A stretch of DNA of 22,478 bases from the NCBI GenBank assembly GCA_027016965.1, contig JALURI010000207.1, forward strand, positions 1 to 22,478, in the 5' to 3' direction. The notes under the pieces were generated by a model. It did no database searches and was not told the DNA's origin. It saw only the letters and a program-made list of their open reading frames with translations. Source of the stretch: Geoglobus sp. (GTDB lineage Archaea > Halobacteriota > Archaeoglobi > Archaeoglobales > Archaeoglobaceae). Below are positions 7,716 through 16,090 of this stretch, piece after piece. Each line of letters begins with the position of its first letter. The stretch's first letter is position 1. A program made the position numbers and the translations under genes.

Positions 7716-8020
7716 AAGTCCCTGACGCCTCTCAATGCCATCGCAACGTTGGCTTTCAGAGTTAGTTCAAAATAGTTCTTATCGGGCTCAAAAACAGCAA
7801 ATCGTTTTGGCACAAGAATTGCTATGAACTCTCCAAAATCCTTGTTATTTTTGCCAATATAGATGTCTATAAAATTCCTGTCTTCTCTGTGCATCAAAAG
7901 ATAAACATCGTCGGAATTGTTTCGAACAAGCTCCATAAGATACTCGATTGGAAATCTTTCAAATATACAGCAGCATACCTCATCTACATGCTGCGAAGAT
8001 TCATCGTCAAGTACCATCAT
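7706..8020 (-). CDS. Hypothetical protein, 104 aa
   Basis: This is an unrecognised soluble protein of 104 residues. It has a CCC cluster near residues 16-18, a mixed alpha/beta pattern (DVYLLMHREDRNFIDIYIG, then FGEFIAILVPKRFAVFEPD) and no membrane segment. Reading frame quality and AT-rich upstream sequence support a real gene. The C-terminal ten bases overlap the convergent membrane-protein gene. It stands alone between that gene and divergent hisH, so context gives no function. Confidence 0.65.
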   Translation of the reverse strand: MMVLDDESSQHVDEVCCCIFERFPIEYLMELVRNNSDDVYLLMHREDRNFIDIYIGKNNKDFGEFIAILVPKRFAVFEPDKNYFELTLKANVAMALRGVRDFHL

Positions 8021-8125
8021 TCAGCAAAAATAATCAGGGGATGTATTTATCCTTTTCTGGTTTTTGCCATATCTGAAATCAAATACCCATAAGATTTAAA
8101 ATTGCAGTGATAAAGGCAGGGTAAA

Positions 8126-8707
8126 ATGATTGCCATAGTTGATTACGGAGCAGGAAATCTCAAGAGCATATTAAAGGCAGTGGAAAAGGCAGGCGGAAAA
8201 GCTGTGGTAACATCTGAAAGAGTTATCATTGAATCTGCAGATGCCATAATTCTTCCGGGTGTGGGTGCCTTTGAAACAGCGATAAGAAATATGGGACCAA
8301 TATCTGAGTATCTGATAAAAGCTGATGTCCCTGTTCTTGGGATATGTCTTGGAATGCAGCTTTTTGCAGACGAAAGTGAGGAAGGTGGCCTGCATAAAGG
8401 ACTTGGGATTATCAGGGGAAGAGTGATCAGATTTCCAGACAGAGTGGGAAAAATACCTCACATGGGATGGAATCTTGTAATTGCAACTGAACATCCACTT
8501 TTTGAAGAGATAAAGGAAGGATACTTCTATTTTGTCCATTCCTACTATTTCAAAACAGCTGAAAGTAATGTGATTGGAGTTACAGAGTACGGCATTGAAT
8601 TTCCATCAGCTGTTGCAAGGGATAACATAATGGGTGTTCAGTTTCATCCAGAAAAAAGTGGTAAAAATGGGCTCAGAGTTCTTGAAAACTTTGTAAGCAT
8701 GATTTAA
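8126..8707 (+). CDS. hisH: Imidazole glycerol phosphate synthase, glutamine amidotransferase subunit HisH
   Basis: HisH releases ammonia from glutamine and channels it to HisF, which converts PRFAR to imidazole glycerol phosphate and AICAR in histidine synthesis. The 193-residue length is typical. The opening IVDYGAGNLKSI is diagnostic for HisH. The class I amidotransferase triad is complete: Cys74 in LGICLGMQLF, His174 and Glu176 in VQFHPEKSG. The oxyanion-strand segment PGVGAF is at 44-49. No other his gene is adjacent, so histidine genes are dispersed here. An AT-rich TATA-like element is about 28 bases upstream and a weak GGCAGGG is near the ATG. Confidence 0.96.
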   Translation: MIAIVDYGAGNLKSILKAVEKAGGKAVVTSERVIIESADAIILPGVGAFETAIRNMGPISEYLIKADVPVLGICLGMQLFADESEEGGLHKGLGIIRGRVIRFPDRVGKIPHMGWNLVIATEHPLFEEIKEGYFYFVHSYYFKTAESNVIGVTEYGIEFPSAVARDNIMGVQFHPEKSGKNGLRVLENFVSMI

Positions 8708-8754
8708 CCTCCAAAAATTTTAATAATCTACCTGATTCAAAGGCTTTAGCTGAT

Positions 8755-8827
8755 GCCGAGGTAGCCTAGCTGGCGGGGCGACGGACTCATAATCCGTAGG
8801 TCGCGGGTTCAAATCCCGCCCTCGGCA
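8755..8827 (+). tRNA. tRNA-Met (anticodon CAU), probably elongator
   Basis: A complete cloverleaf of 73 bases is visible. The acceptor stem GCCGAGG/CCTCGGC is perfect, the anticodon stem is ACGGA/TCCGT with loop CTCATAA, and the T stem is GCGGG/CCCGC around TTCAAAT. The discriminator is A and CCA is not encoded. The anticodon stem lacks the three G-C pairs of initiator tRNA, so this is elongator tRNA-Met or the CAU tRNA-Ile that is modified to read AUA. The G1-C72 GCCG acceptor start favours elongator Met. An AT-rich TTTTAATAAT about 30 bases upstream is a likely promoter. Confidence 0.93.
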
Positions 8828-8849
8828 CATTTTCTTCAGGTTCAGTTCC

Positions 8850-9387
8850 TTGCGAGACTATTTTATTGAGACAATTGATCTTGTGGAACTCAAAAAGCAT
8901 AATGTTGATTTTAATAGGTTGTGTTATGGGGATGTGGGCTTTGTTGCGTATTTTAATGGAAAGCCCGCTGCTCAGTTATTAACCTGTCATGAAAAAGCAG
9001 GCTCAGTAAATCTGAAACGGAAAAAACGTTTTAGTTGTTAACTGCATCTACAACCTGCTTTTAGAAGCCCAGAGGAGTGGAATCGCAAGAAAAATGATCG
9101 AAAAACTCATTGAAAAGGCGAAAGGAAAATACGAATTCTTAGTAACTCATGCATTTGATACGGGAGAGTTCCTGTCACAGACAGAGTTCTTTAGAAGGAT
9201 GGGTTTTAGAGAAATAACCAGAGAGAATCTTTACTACTCTTTCATCAGGAGGGAGCTTAAAGAACCATATTATGGGTTTTGGAGGGAGGAACTGGATGCT
9301 GGTGAATGGATTCCAATAAATTCTCTTCCCACAGAAACGGAGAAGTTCAGAGATAAAATCAAGAATGCGCTGGAACTTAAATCATAA
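8850..9387 (+). pseudogene. Frameshifted GNAT-family acetyltransferase remnant
   Basis: Two plus-strand frames together make one degraded GNAT acetyltransferase. The first (8850-9041) reads as the N-terminal half, with GFVAYFNGKPAAQLL. It runs out of frame around the A-run at 9016-9027. The second frame, open from 9016 and read from about 9028, continues VLVVNCIYNLLLEAQRSGIA and then ARKMIEKLIEKAKG, which is the acetyl-CoA-binding motif A. It ends at 9387 after HAFDTGEFLSQTEFFRRMGF, typical of archaeal GNATs with a CIY motif. The usual arginine/glycine loop is weakened to RSGIA. The remnant lacks a proper start: its first frame stays open back into the 3' end of the tRNA-Met gene. One indel would rejoin the two frames, so a sequencing error is an alternative, but the truncated start argues for real decay. 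Confidence 0.7.
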
Positions 9388-9405
9388 GAAAAATATGGAA
9401 AGATG

Positions 9406-10575
9406 TCAAATAGCATTCAGTGGGATTACCTTACGCAGATGGAGTTGGACGTCTTTCAGTTTTTTACCAATTCCTTTTTTATCCAGCTCTTTCCTCAAAC
9501 CGTACAGTTCATAGAAAATTGGCAGTATTTCTTTCTCCTTGGTAATCCCAAGAGAAACTGCAGTTTCGATAGCATATATCAGATCAACAAAAGCTCTTTG
9601 AGGTTCTTGGAGTGGTTTGATTAGTATCTGCTTTATAGATTCCCTCTGTTTTTCCCTTAGCCACTCATCTTCTCTCTTAAAGAACTTATCCAGCTCCTTC
9701 AAGTCTTCTTTGAGAATTTTCCATCCACTCGATTCAACGTTTTCCTCCAGATGTTTTACCGTTGAAGGTCCGGTTAAAGCACATATTATTCCTTCATGGG
9801 CAAGAACCCATGCAATTGCAATCTGCACAGGTGTTTTGTTATATTTCTCTCCCAGCCCGGCAAACTTTTTAGCTATTCCCAAACCGTGCTGAAAACGCTC
9901 CCTCTGGAAAAGGGGATCTAAGTAGCGTATATCTCCCGGTTCAAATTTTAGATCTTCTTTAAACCTCCCTGTGAGTAACCCTCTTCCGGTGGTGCTGAAA
10001 GCGACAATCCCCAGATTGTATTTCCTGTAGAGTGGCAGAAGCTTTTCATAGGATTCTCTCGCAACCGCACTGAATTCTGCAAGGACTGAGAAGGGGTTTC
10101 CAAGCCTGCAATATTCCTCCGTAATCTCCAAAGGCATATGTCCAACTCCATAATATCGAATGTTCCCCTTTTCAACAAGTTCCTCAAGTGCTTCAATTGT
10201 TTCTTCCACCGGTGTGGTCGGGTCATGGAAGTGAACCTGGTATAGGTCAATGTAATCGGTCTGCAGTCTCTTGAGGCTTTCCTCACAGGCTTTTTTGATA
10301 TAGTCCTTAGAGAGATCTGGGCTTATACTTCTCCTAACCCCGACCTTCGTGGCAATATAAACCTCTTCACGGAAAGGCTTCACAGTTTCTCCTAAAATCT
10401 GTTCAGCATTTCCATAGGCTTCCGCAGTGTCAAAGAAGTTGATTCCAAGCTCATAAGCACGGTAAATCATCAGTTTAAATTCTTTGAGGTCTTTTGTCCC
10501 ATAAACTCCGCTTAAAGAATAAGTTCCAAGGCCCATCTCAGAAATTTTCAAATCCCTATGTTTTCGGTACTTCAT
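9406..10575 (-). CDS. Aldo/keto reductase family oxidoreductase with C-terminal extension
   Basis: This is a cytosolic NAD(P)H-dependent reductase of the aldo/keto reductase superfamily, 389 residues from the chosen start. The catalytic tetrad is present: Asp49 and Tyr54 in FFDTAEAYG, Lys77 in ATKVG and His115 in QVHFHD. The cofactor end is also clear (GIVAFSTTGRGLLTGRF, then ALTGPSTVKHLEENV). The barrel ends near residue 310. About 80 further residues form a charged helical extension (KQILIKPLQEPQ onward) absent from the shortest family members. I chose ATG 10575 over ATG 10581 because AGGAGG lies 8 bases before the former and only 2 before the latter. The substrate is unknown. It is convergent with the acetyltransferase remnant, with 18 bases between stops. 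Confidence 0.9.
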   Translation of the reverse strand: MKYRKHRDLKISEMGLGTYSLSGVYGTKDLKEFKLMIYRAYELGINFFDTAEAYGNAEQILGETVKPFREEVYIATKVGVRRSISPDLSKDYIKKACEESLKRLQTDYIDLYQVHFHDPTTPVEETIEALEELVEKGNIRYYGVGHMPLEITEEYCRLGNPFSVLAEFSAVARESYEKLLPLYRKYNLGIVAFSTTGRGLLTGRFKEDLKFEPGDIRYLDPLFQRERFQHGLGIAKKFAGLGEKYNKTPVQIAIAWVLAHEGIICALTGPSTVKHLEENVESSGWKILKEDLKELDKFFKREDEWLREKQRESIKQILIKPLQEPQRAFVDLIYAIETAVSLGITKEKEILPIFYELYGLRKELDKKGIGKKLKDVQLHLRKVIPLNAI

Positions 10576-11354
10576 GGACATTTCCTCCTAACGTTAAATT
10601 GAAACCAAAACTTCCAAAGCAACCAGTAAGTCAACACCTCTAAACTTAGACACTTATTAAAGCTGAAATTTCCATATCCTCTAATTGGGATTTGGTATGT
10701 GATCAGGAAGTATGTAATATTATCTAATTCCTTTTTCTTCAAAGCCCACTTTGACAGTGCCCCATTGCCAATGCTTACGCCTTTTTAAATTGTTCCTGCT
10801 CTCCATACCAATAAAAAAATTTCTTTCTCTCACTTATATTGACCAGCTTTACTGTTTTTAGTGGGTTTGTTTACTGTTTAGATCGATGTTGTTTCATCCC
10901 TTTAGATGATGAGATAGATAAATAGGAATTGAGTAAAGGGTTAAAAGAACACCCTAATTTCGATATAAGAGTGCATAACCAGCTCATTCTTCCCAGCGTT
11001 ATGGATACACAGTGGTAATCTTAGCTTCGCTCAACTTCATGGTCTCACATATATGTGCACTTCACCAAATTCCTGAACATATTCTATTCCTCCCTCAGGA
11101 GGTACGTTTATCGCTGTCATTTTCGATGCCCTAACTATTCCTTTATCAGCTCCTCACACCTTCTGGGAGCCTGCAGAAAAACTCCTCCGGATGACTGGAT
11201 AAATCAGGTAGAGATCCTTCAGTGTCCTGATCCGGAGAATACTGTCAGATTCAGAATAATAAGGGAGGAATAGTCGTTCAGACATTTATTTCATAGGATT
11301 TTTTGTCTCAGTCAGACAGGATTCCGTAAAAAAGACCATGGAATTATCATTTAA
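10576..11354. other. Long region without an intact gene; degenerate fragments
   Basis: These 779 bases hold no complete gene that I can support. Several short, protein-like stretches remain. On the minus strand, 10720-10806 encodes a 28-residue peptide with KRRKHWQWGTVKVGF. Also on the minus strand, 11037-11153 encodes GADKGIVRASK through IEYVQEFGEVHIYV, ending in a stop that overlaps an ATG (ATGA at 11040-11037). That ATG opens MKLSEAKITTVYP before a stop, and another frame carries on with AGKNELVMHSYIEIRVFF. On the plus strand, about 11173-11273 ends in DDWINQVEILQCPDPENTVR. The pattern suggests several decayed genes, possibly mobile or accessory. I recognise none of them. Confidence 0.4.
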
Positions 11355-11437
11355 CGCCGGGGCTGGGACTTGAACCCAGGAGCCCTCATCGGGCAGTGGA
11401 TCTCGAGTCCACCGCAGTGCCTCTCTGCCACCCCGGC
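11355..11437 (-). tRNA. tRNA-Ser (anticodon CGA)
   Basis: This is a class II tRNA of 83 bases. The acceptor stem GCCGGGG/CCCCGGC is perfect, the D stem is GCAG/CTGC, the anticodon stem GTGGA/TCCAC has loop CTCGAGA, the extra arm GCCC/GGGC is of serine type, and the T stem is CTGGG/CCCAG around TTCAAGT. The discriminator is G, as in archaeal serine tRNAs, and CCA is not encoded. A TATA-like GTTAAATATT lies about 30 bases upstream at 11461-11471. A small palindrome, ATTCAG-T-CTGAAT, sits between them. Confidence 0.95.
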
Positions 11438-11490
11438 CCATTCAGTCTGAATCAGGTCAGAATATTTAACTTTCGCCAAAAGCGGAAAAA

Positions 11491-12378
11491 TTAGAGATTA
11501 AGCTCTGCATATCTCTTTTTTAAAATCTCTGCTGAATTTCTGAGAGAACTGAGTTCTTCCTCATCCAGATCGTATTCTACAACTCTTTCAACACCTGCTG
11601 CCCCAATTATGGCAGGAACTCCAACAGCAACATCCTCTATCCCGTATTCACCTTGGAGTATTACACTTGTTGGTATCTCCTCCTTTGTGTCGTTAACAAC
11701 AGCATTCACCATTCTGTAAACAGCAACTGCAGGTCCGTATATTGTTGCTCCCTTTCTCTTGATTACCTCAGCTGCTACAAATCTGACCTCCTGAAGTGTT
11801 TTGCTTCTGTCAACTATCCCATCAAAATCAGCTCTGCTCCAGAGAATGAACATACTGTCTCCATGCTCTCCTATGATCCAGGCTTTTCTTATGTTTCTGG
11901 CTCCCTGAGCATGAAGTGTTGCCTTAAGTCTTGCAGAGTCAAGCATGTTCCCCATTCCAAAAACCTCATTTCTCGGCTTTCCAGTCTCTCTCCACATCAG
12001 GTAAGTCATGAGGTCCATAGGATTTGTTACAACAATGATCTTGCTATCCGGGCTGTATTTCATTATTTTCCCGGCTATATCCTTTATTATGCCGGCATTT
12101 TTTGTTGCCAGATCAAGTCTTGTCATTCCGGGTTTTCTCGCAAGACCTGCCGTCACCACAATGACATCACTACCCTCAAGTAAGGAAAACCTATTCCCTC
12201 CCACAATTTTCGGATATCTTTCCATACCTGCACATGCATGAGTCAGATCCATTGCCTCTCCAGCCGCAAGATTTTCGGCTATATCAACAAGCGCCACCTC
12301 ATCAGTATCCAGATTGAGCAGACATGTGAATGCTGATGTTGCACCAACTCTTCCTGCACCAACAAAACCGAGCTTCAT
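11491..12378 (-). CDS. mdh: Malate dehydrogenase (LDH-like type)
   Basis: This enzyme catalyses NAD-dependent interconversion of malate and oxaloacetate in the cytosol. The 295 residues match the short LDH-like MDH of Archaeoglobus. The Rossmann motif is GAGRVG at 7-12, and Asp32 favours NAD over NADP. Arg81 in GLARKPGMTR is the residue that sets malate rather than lactate specificity, and Arg87 also contacts substrate. The relay pair is Asp147 and Arg150 (NMLDSAR with catalytic His172 in IGEHGDS). The start is supported by AGGTGA before the ATG at 12378. It is divergent from pdxS. Confidence 0.96.
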   Translation of the reverse strand: MKLGFVGAGRVGATSAFTCLLNLDTDEVALVDIAENLAAGEAMDLTHACAGMERYPKIVGGNRFSLLEGSDVIVVTAGLARKPGMTRLDLATKNAGIIKDIAGKIMKYSPDSKIIVVTNPMDLMTYLMWRETGKPRNEVFGMGNMLDSARLKATLHAQGARNIRKAWIIGEHGDSMFILWSRADFDGIVDRSKTLQEVRFVAAEVIKRKGATIYGPAVAVYRMVNAVVNDTKEEIPTSVILQGEYGIEDVAVGVPAIIGAAGVERVVEYDLDEEELSSLRNSAEILKKRYAELNL

Positions 12379-12523
12379 TGAATCACCTCTCAGAATATCT
12401 CATTGAGGTTAATTAAAATTTCTGAATTCAGCAGAATCCTCTGCTTTCTCTGCCGATCATAATACTTCCATGCGTAAGGTAAAAAAACACTTGGTATTTA
12501 TTGCCTATGAACAGGTGATGGAT

Positions 12524-13525
12524 ATGGATATCGAAAAGCTCAGATTTGGAACAGAGCTCGTCAAAAGAGGATTTGCAAAGATGCAAAAGGGAGGAGTTAT
12601 AATGGATGTTACCACAGCAGAGCAGGCATTGATTGCTGAAGAAGCTGGAGCCGTTGCAGTCATGGCTCTGCATAAAGTCCCTGCAGACATAAGGGCAGGT
12701 GGTGGTGTGGCAAGGATGGCTGATCCAAAGAAGATCCAGGAAATAATGGATGCTGTCACAATTCCCGTGATGGCAAAGGTTAGAATAGGACATTATGCCG
12801 AAGCAAGAGCTCTTGAAGCAATTGGAGTTGACATGATAGATGAGAGTGAAGTCCTGACACCTGCTGATCCCTTTTACCATATAGACAAACGAAAGTTCAC
12901 AATTCCATTTGTTTGCGGAGCAAGAAGCTTAGGGGAGGCTGTAAGGAGAATCTGGGAAGGCGCTGCCATGATCAGAACCAAGGGCGAGGCTGGAACGGGA
13001 AATGTGGTAGAGGCTGTAAGACATATGAGGATAATAAATTATGCGATCATGAATTTGCAGAAAATGGATGATGACTCAATTTTCAGAATTGCTGAAGTTT
13101 ACAGCAAAGCCTATCTCAGGCTTCCCTCTGGAATCAGTGAAGAGTTTGAGTACAAAACCGAGTTCAGTGGTGATGAGGTTGTTTTTGAAGAGTACACCCT
13201 GAATCAGATTATTGATGGACTCTTCGAAGTCCTTAAAGAGGTGAAGGAAATTGGAAGACTCCCTGTCGTTAACTTTGCTGCTGGAGGAGTTGCAACTCCG
13301 GCAGATGCGGCATTCATGATGCAGCTTGGAGCAGACGGTGTTTTTGTCGGCTCAGGCATATTCAAATCCTCAAATCCGGAGGTATATGCAAGGGCTATTG
13401 TCGAAGCAGTTGAGCATTACGACAAACCAGAAGTTGTGGCTGAGGTGAGTAAAGATCTTGGAGAGCCAATGAAGGGACTTGATGTATCCGATCTTGAAGT
13501 TCACCTGCAGGAAAGGGGTATATGA
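12524..13525 (+). CDS. pdxS: Pyridoxal 5'-phosphate synthase, PLP-forming subunit PdxS
   Basis: PdxS condenses ribose 5-phosphate (or ribulose 5-phosphate), glyceraldehyde 3-phosphate and ammonia to PLP, using ammonia delivered by PdxT; the complex is typically 12+12 subunits. The 333-residue protein opens with [20 protein letters not shown]. Catalytic lysines are visible in [12 protein letters not shown] and, for the second site, around [12 protein letters not shown] roughly 40-residue insertion ([20 protein letters not shown] onward), typical of archaeal PdxS, precedes [18 protein letters not shown] chose ATG 12524 because AGGTGAT lies five bases upstream. The upstream ATG 12518 overlaps that site, and earlier in-frame codons do not look like PdxS. 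It overlaps pdxT by ATGA. Confidence 0.97.
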   Translation: MDIEKLRFGTELVKRGFAKMQKGGVIMDVTTAEQALIAEEAGAVAVMALHKVPADIRAGGGVARMADPKKIQEIMDAVTIPVMAKVRIGHYAEARALEAIGVDMIDESEVLTPADPFYHIDKRKFTIPFVCGARSLGEAVRRIWEGAAMIRTKGEAGTGNVVEAVRHMRIINYAIMNLQKMDDDSIFRIAEVYSKAYLRLPSGISEEFEYKTEFSGDEVVFEEYTLNQIIDGLFEVLKEVKEIGRLPVVNFAAGGVATPADAAFMMQLGADGVFVGSGIFKSSNPEVYARAIVEAVEHYDKPEVVAEVSKDLGEPMKGLDVSDLEVHLQERGI

Positions 13526-14109
13526 GGGTTGCAGTAGTGGGAGTTCAGGGTGATGTTGAGGAGCATGTCTCAATCACAGAAAAAGCTCTCTCCAATCTTG
13601 GAATCGATGGAGAAGTTCTAACCGTTAGAAAACCGGGAATTGTGTCAGGAAGTGATGCAGTGATAATTCCAGGAGGGGAGAGCACGACCATATCAAAGCT
13701 AATATGGAAAGATGGGATTGCAGAGGAGATAATAGAGATCGCAAACTCGGGATGCCCTATTATGGGAACCTGTGCAGGACTCATTGTCATTTCGAAGCAT
13801 GGGGATGATCAGGTTAAAAAGACTGAGACAAGATTGCTTGAATTGCTTGATGTCAGAATAAAAAGAAACGCTTTCGGGAGACAGAGAGAAAGTTTTGAGG
13901 CAACGCTGAAAATTGGAGGAATTGGTGATTACAACGCCATCTTTATACGAGCTCCGGTTATTGAGGAAGTTGGCAATGGTGTGAGGGTGCTTGCAGAGTT
14001 CGAAGGAAAAATTGTTGCAGTGAGAGAAAAAAATATTCTTGGACTTTCATTTCATCCTGAGCTGACAGGAGATGTGAGAATTCACCAGTACTTTTTAACC
14101 ATGGTCTGA
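13522..14109 (+). CDS. pdxT: Pyridoxal 5'-phosphate synthase, glutaminase subunit PdxT
   Basis: PdxT hydrolyses glutamine and passes ammonia to PdxS. The 195-residue protein has the class I amidotransferase triad: Cys84 in [10 protein letters not shown], and His178 and Glu180 in [20 protein letters not shown] at 50-60 is the PdxT-specific oxyanion region. The ATG lies within the pdxS stop overlap (ATGA), the common two-gene arrangement. The last 15 bases overlap the convergent DUF169 gene. Confidence 0.97.
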   Translation: MRVAVVGVQGDVEEHVSITEKALSNLGIDGEVLTVRKPGIVSGSDAVIIPGGESTTISKLIWKDGIAEEIIEIANSGCPIMGTCAGLIVISKHGDDQVKKTETRLLELLDVRIKRNAFGRQRESFEATLKIGGIGDYNAIFIRAPVIEEVGNGVRVLAEFEGKIVAVREKNILGLSFHPELTGDVRIHQYFLTMV

Positions 14110-14862
14110 TTTTCTGATGTTTTTGAGAGATTCAGCATACTTCTTAGGCAAGACTGGGGGAGATCTGAGACCGCTAAGAGGGACAGGATATCTTATCCCT
14201 TTCCTGTGGGTTTTTTCAAGATTGCTGGCTATACTTTCTGCCATTTCCCATGGAAATGCAAATGATACCTCATAATCCTGAGTTAACCCAAAAACTCTCT
14301 CTCCATAGCATGTCAAAACAAATCTTGGCTTTTTCTCCATAAATGCTTCGAGGTATTCACTGCACGAAGCTCTTCCAAGAATTCTGGTTTCCAGTACACC
14401 TCCAGTATCATGAAGAACTGCATGAACGAATCTCAGAATCTGAGCTGGCATCCCATGTATCACTGCAAAATCAGGCTCAGCTTCATCTCTTTCAAGCGGA
14501 AAAACAAGAACTCCTGTATACTTGCCATAATCAAGACTCATGATTGATTCCTCAAATTTTTTTCCGATTTCTGGATTCTCAGCGTATCCTCCGGCAACCG
14601 CAAGTTCACCACTTGAGTAAAGCTCATCGGACTCTGCCAGCCCATATGAAATCAAACCAATAGGACAGACCGTGTTTCCATCAAGAAAAACTGTCCACCT
14701 GTAATATCTGGCAAGATTGTATCCCTGGCAGATTGTTATGTCATCGAATCTTTTAGCCTTCTCAGGAACCTCAACAGGGTTTTTTACCAGTTTAAATCCC
14801 AGTGGGAAGGTCTGAGGTCGGACGTACCTCTGGACGATATTTGCAAATTCAGATGGCTTCAT
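14095..14862 (-). CDS. DUF169 family protein
   Basis: This 255-residue protein has the pattern of the archaeal/bacterial DUF169 family: GFKLVKNPVEVPEKAKRFDD near the N-terminus, ICQGYNLARYY, a central GRASCSE and a C-terminal TCYGERVFGLTQDYEV. The conserved cysteines in ICQG, ASC and TCYG are present, but the biochemical role of the family is unknown to me. An AGGT lies about 9 bases before the ATG. It follows the paralog pair by about 40 bases in the same direction, so co-transcription is possible. Confidence 0.75.
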   Translation of the reverse strand: MKPSEFANIVQRYVRPQTFPLGFKLVKNPVEVPEKAKRFDDITICQGYNLARYYRWTVFLDGNTVCPIGLISYGLAESDELYSSGELAVAGGYAENPEIGKKFEESIMSLDYGKYTGVLVFPLERDEAEPDFAVIHGMPAQILRFVHAVLHDTGGVLETRILGRASCSEYLEAFMEKKPRFVLTCYGERVFGLTQDYEVSFAFPWEMAESIASNLEKTHRKGIRYPVPLSGLRSPPVLPKKYAESLKNIRKSDHG

Positions 14863-14904
14863 AAAACAAACCTGTAAAAGGATATACTTAACCTATTCGA
14901 TAAA

Positions 14905-15486
14905 TCATTCTATCAGTTCGTATTCACTGGTAACTCTGAATGTCCCTGCATACTCTCTGAAAGGATAAACATACTCGTATATCTTATACAGAAATGTTTT
15001 TTCAAAGGAGTATTCTTTCTCATCTATCTCAACAACCTTGTCAAAAAGATCTTTAATGCTTCTCTCCCTCATTCTGTCAATACTACCACTGAGGAGAAGG
15101 AAATAGAGGGTTGTATCCTTTCTCAAAACAAGCCTCACAAGCATATCATCACTGCATCCACCGTATATGCACAGATGATATCCGAAAGCAATAAGGATTT
15201 CAGAGTCTATCTCATCATAGCTCCCATATACTCTGTCAGGATAGGATGGTGCATACTCCTCAAACATTTCAAAAACTGACTCAAGTCTTCTCTTTGCCAC
15301 ATCGTTGAATGTATACCAGCCGATTTTATCAATCCCATGCAATCTGGTGATCAGCTTAGAGACTGCAAAGAGCACTTCGTTTTTCGGATAGATAACAAGA
15401 ATCTTTTCTCCTGGCAGGGAGGGTTTGATGTACTCAGAGAGCATAAATACAAAAGCCTGATTGACATTGAAAAGAGTTTCGTTCAC
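14905..15486 (-). CDS. Conserved hypothetical protein, second of a tandem paralog pair
   Basis: This protein of up to 193 residues is homologous along its full length to its upstream neighbour. Shared landmarks, in order, are a VIYP strand, KIGWYTFND, YDEID, FGYH, a run of RLVL, KDLFDKVVEI, EYVYP and a C-terminal EYELIE. The strand-helix alternation and an ILVIYP opening suggest a RecA/KaiC-like or Rossmann-like fold, but there is no Walker A motif, so no function is assigned. The GTG at 15486 overlaps the neighbour's stop (GTGA). An ATG at 15444 would match the paralog's start more closely, and neither has a strong ribosome binding site. Confidence 0.7.
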   Translation of the reverse strand: MNETLFNVNQAFVFMLSEYIKPSLPGEKILVIYPKNEVLFAVSKLITRLHGIDKIGWYTFNDVAKRRLESVFEMFEEYAPSYPDRVYGSYDEIDSEILIAFGYHLCIYGGCSDDMLVRLVLRKDTTLYFLLLSGSIDRMRERSIKDLFDKVVEIDEKEYSFEKTFLYKIYEYVYPFREYAGTFRVTSEYELIE

Positions 15487-16028
15487 TCAATCAGATTGTA
15501 CTGACTGTCTATTTTAATCGACCCCGACTCTTCCGTGTGGGGATAAACATATGCTTTTACCCTGTAAAAAAACTCCCTGCCCAGAGGGGCTTCCTTCTCC
15601 TGGATGTCAACTATATAATCAAAGAGGTCTCTTAAAGCTATAAGTTTTCCATCTTCAAGAACACCGGAATACAGGAAGTTTATGAATGTCAGCTCATCAT
15701 CCAAGACCAGCCTTATAAGCGATTCATCTGAACTATATCCTGTAAAAACATGAAAGTGGTAACCAAAACCAAGAATTGCCGTTCTGTCAATCTCATCGTA
15801 GTTCATGAAAACCTTTCCCGGTTTTTCAGGGGCAATTCCACCAAAAGTTTTAAAATATTTCTCAAGTCTTTTCTTTCCAATTTCATTGAAAACAAACCAT
15901 CCAATCCTCTCCCTACCAAATTCATCTGCAATGAGCTTCGAGATTGAGAGAAAAACATCATTATCAGGGTAAACCACAAGACAATCCTGCCCCTTTTCAA
16001 GAGAGCGGAATACATCTTTTAGAGACAT
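15483..16028 (-). CDS. Conserved hypothetical protein, first of a tandem paralog pair
   Basis: This 181-residue soluble protein is the paralog of the gene directly downstream. Landmarks are LVVYPDNDVFLSISKLI, RIGWFVFNEIGKKRLEKYF, NYDEID, GFGYHFHVF, IRLVLDDE, RDLFDYIVDI, KAYVYP and SQYNLIE. No nucleotide-binding loop or known catalytic motif is visible. I chose ATG 16028 because GGGAG lies a few bases upstream; the GTG at 16031 is the alternative. A TATA-like AATTTATTAATT about 30 bases upstream suggests the pair has its own promoter. Confidence 0.7.
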   Translation of the reverse strand: MSLKDVFRSLEKGQDCLVVYPDNDVFLSISKLIADEFGRERIGWFVFNEIGKKRLEKYFKTFGGIAPEKPGKVFMNYDEIDRTAILGFGYHFHVFTGYSSDESLIRLVLDDELTFINFLYSGVLEDGKLIALRDLFDYIVDIQEKEAPLGREFFYRVKAYVYPHTEESGSIKIDSQYNLIE

Positions 16029-16090
16029 CACTCCCTCATCATGAGAGACTAATTAATAAATTTTTCCATTATGTGGTGGCTTCAATTCTC

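Noticed and set aside
9448..9892. Plus-strand frames within the aldo/keto reductase region
   Set aside because: They are opposite a complete, motif-bearing reductase and have serine/phenylalanine-rich translations typical of antisense shadows.
10720..10806. 28-residue minus-strand reading frame with KRRKHWQWGTVKVGF, considered as a small gene or transposase piece
   Set aside because: No ribosome binding site, no recognisable family and location in a degenerate region; kept only as part of the region description.
11055..11273. 72-codon plus-strand frame considered as a gene
   Set aside because: Only its last 33 codons look like protein, the first half lies opposite a better minus-strand frame, and there is no start signal; treated as a decayed fragment.
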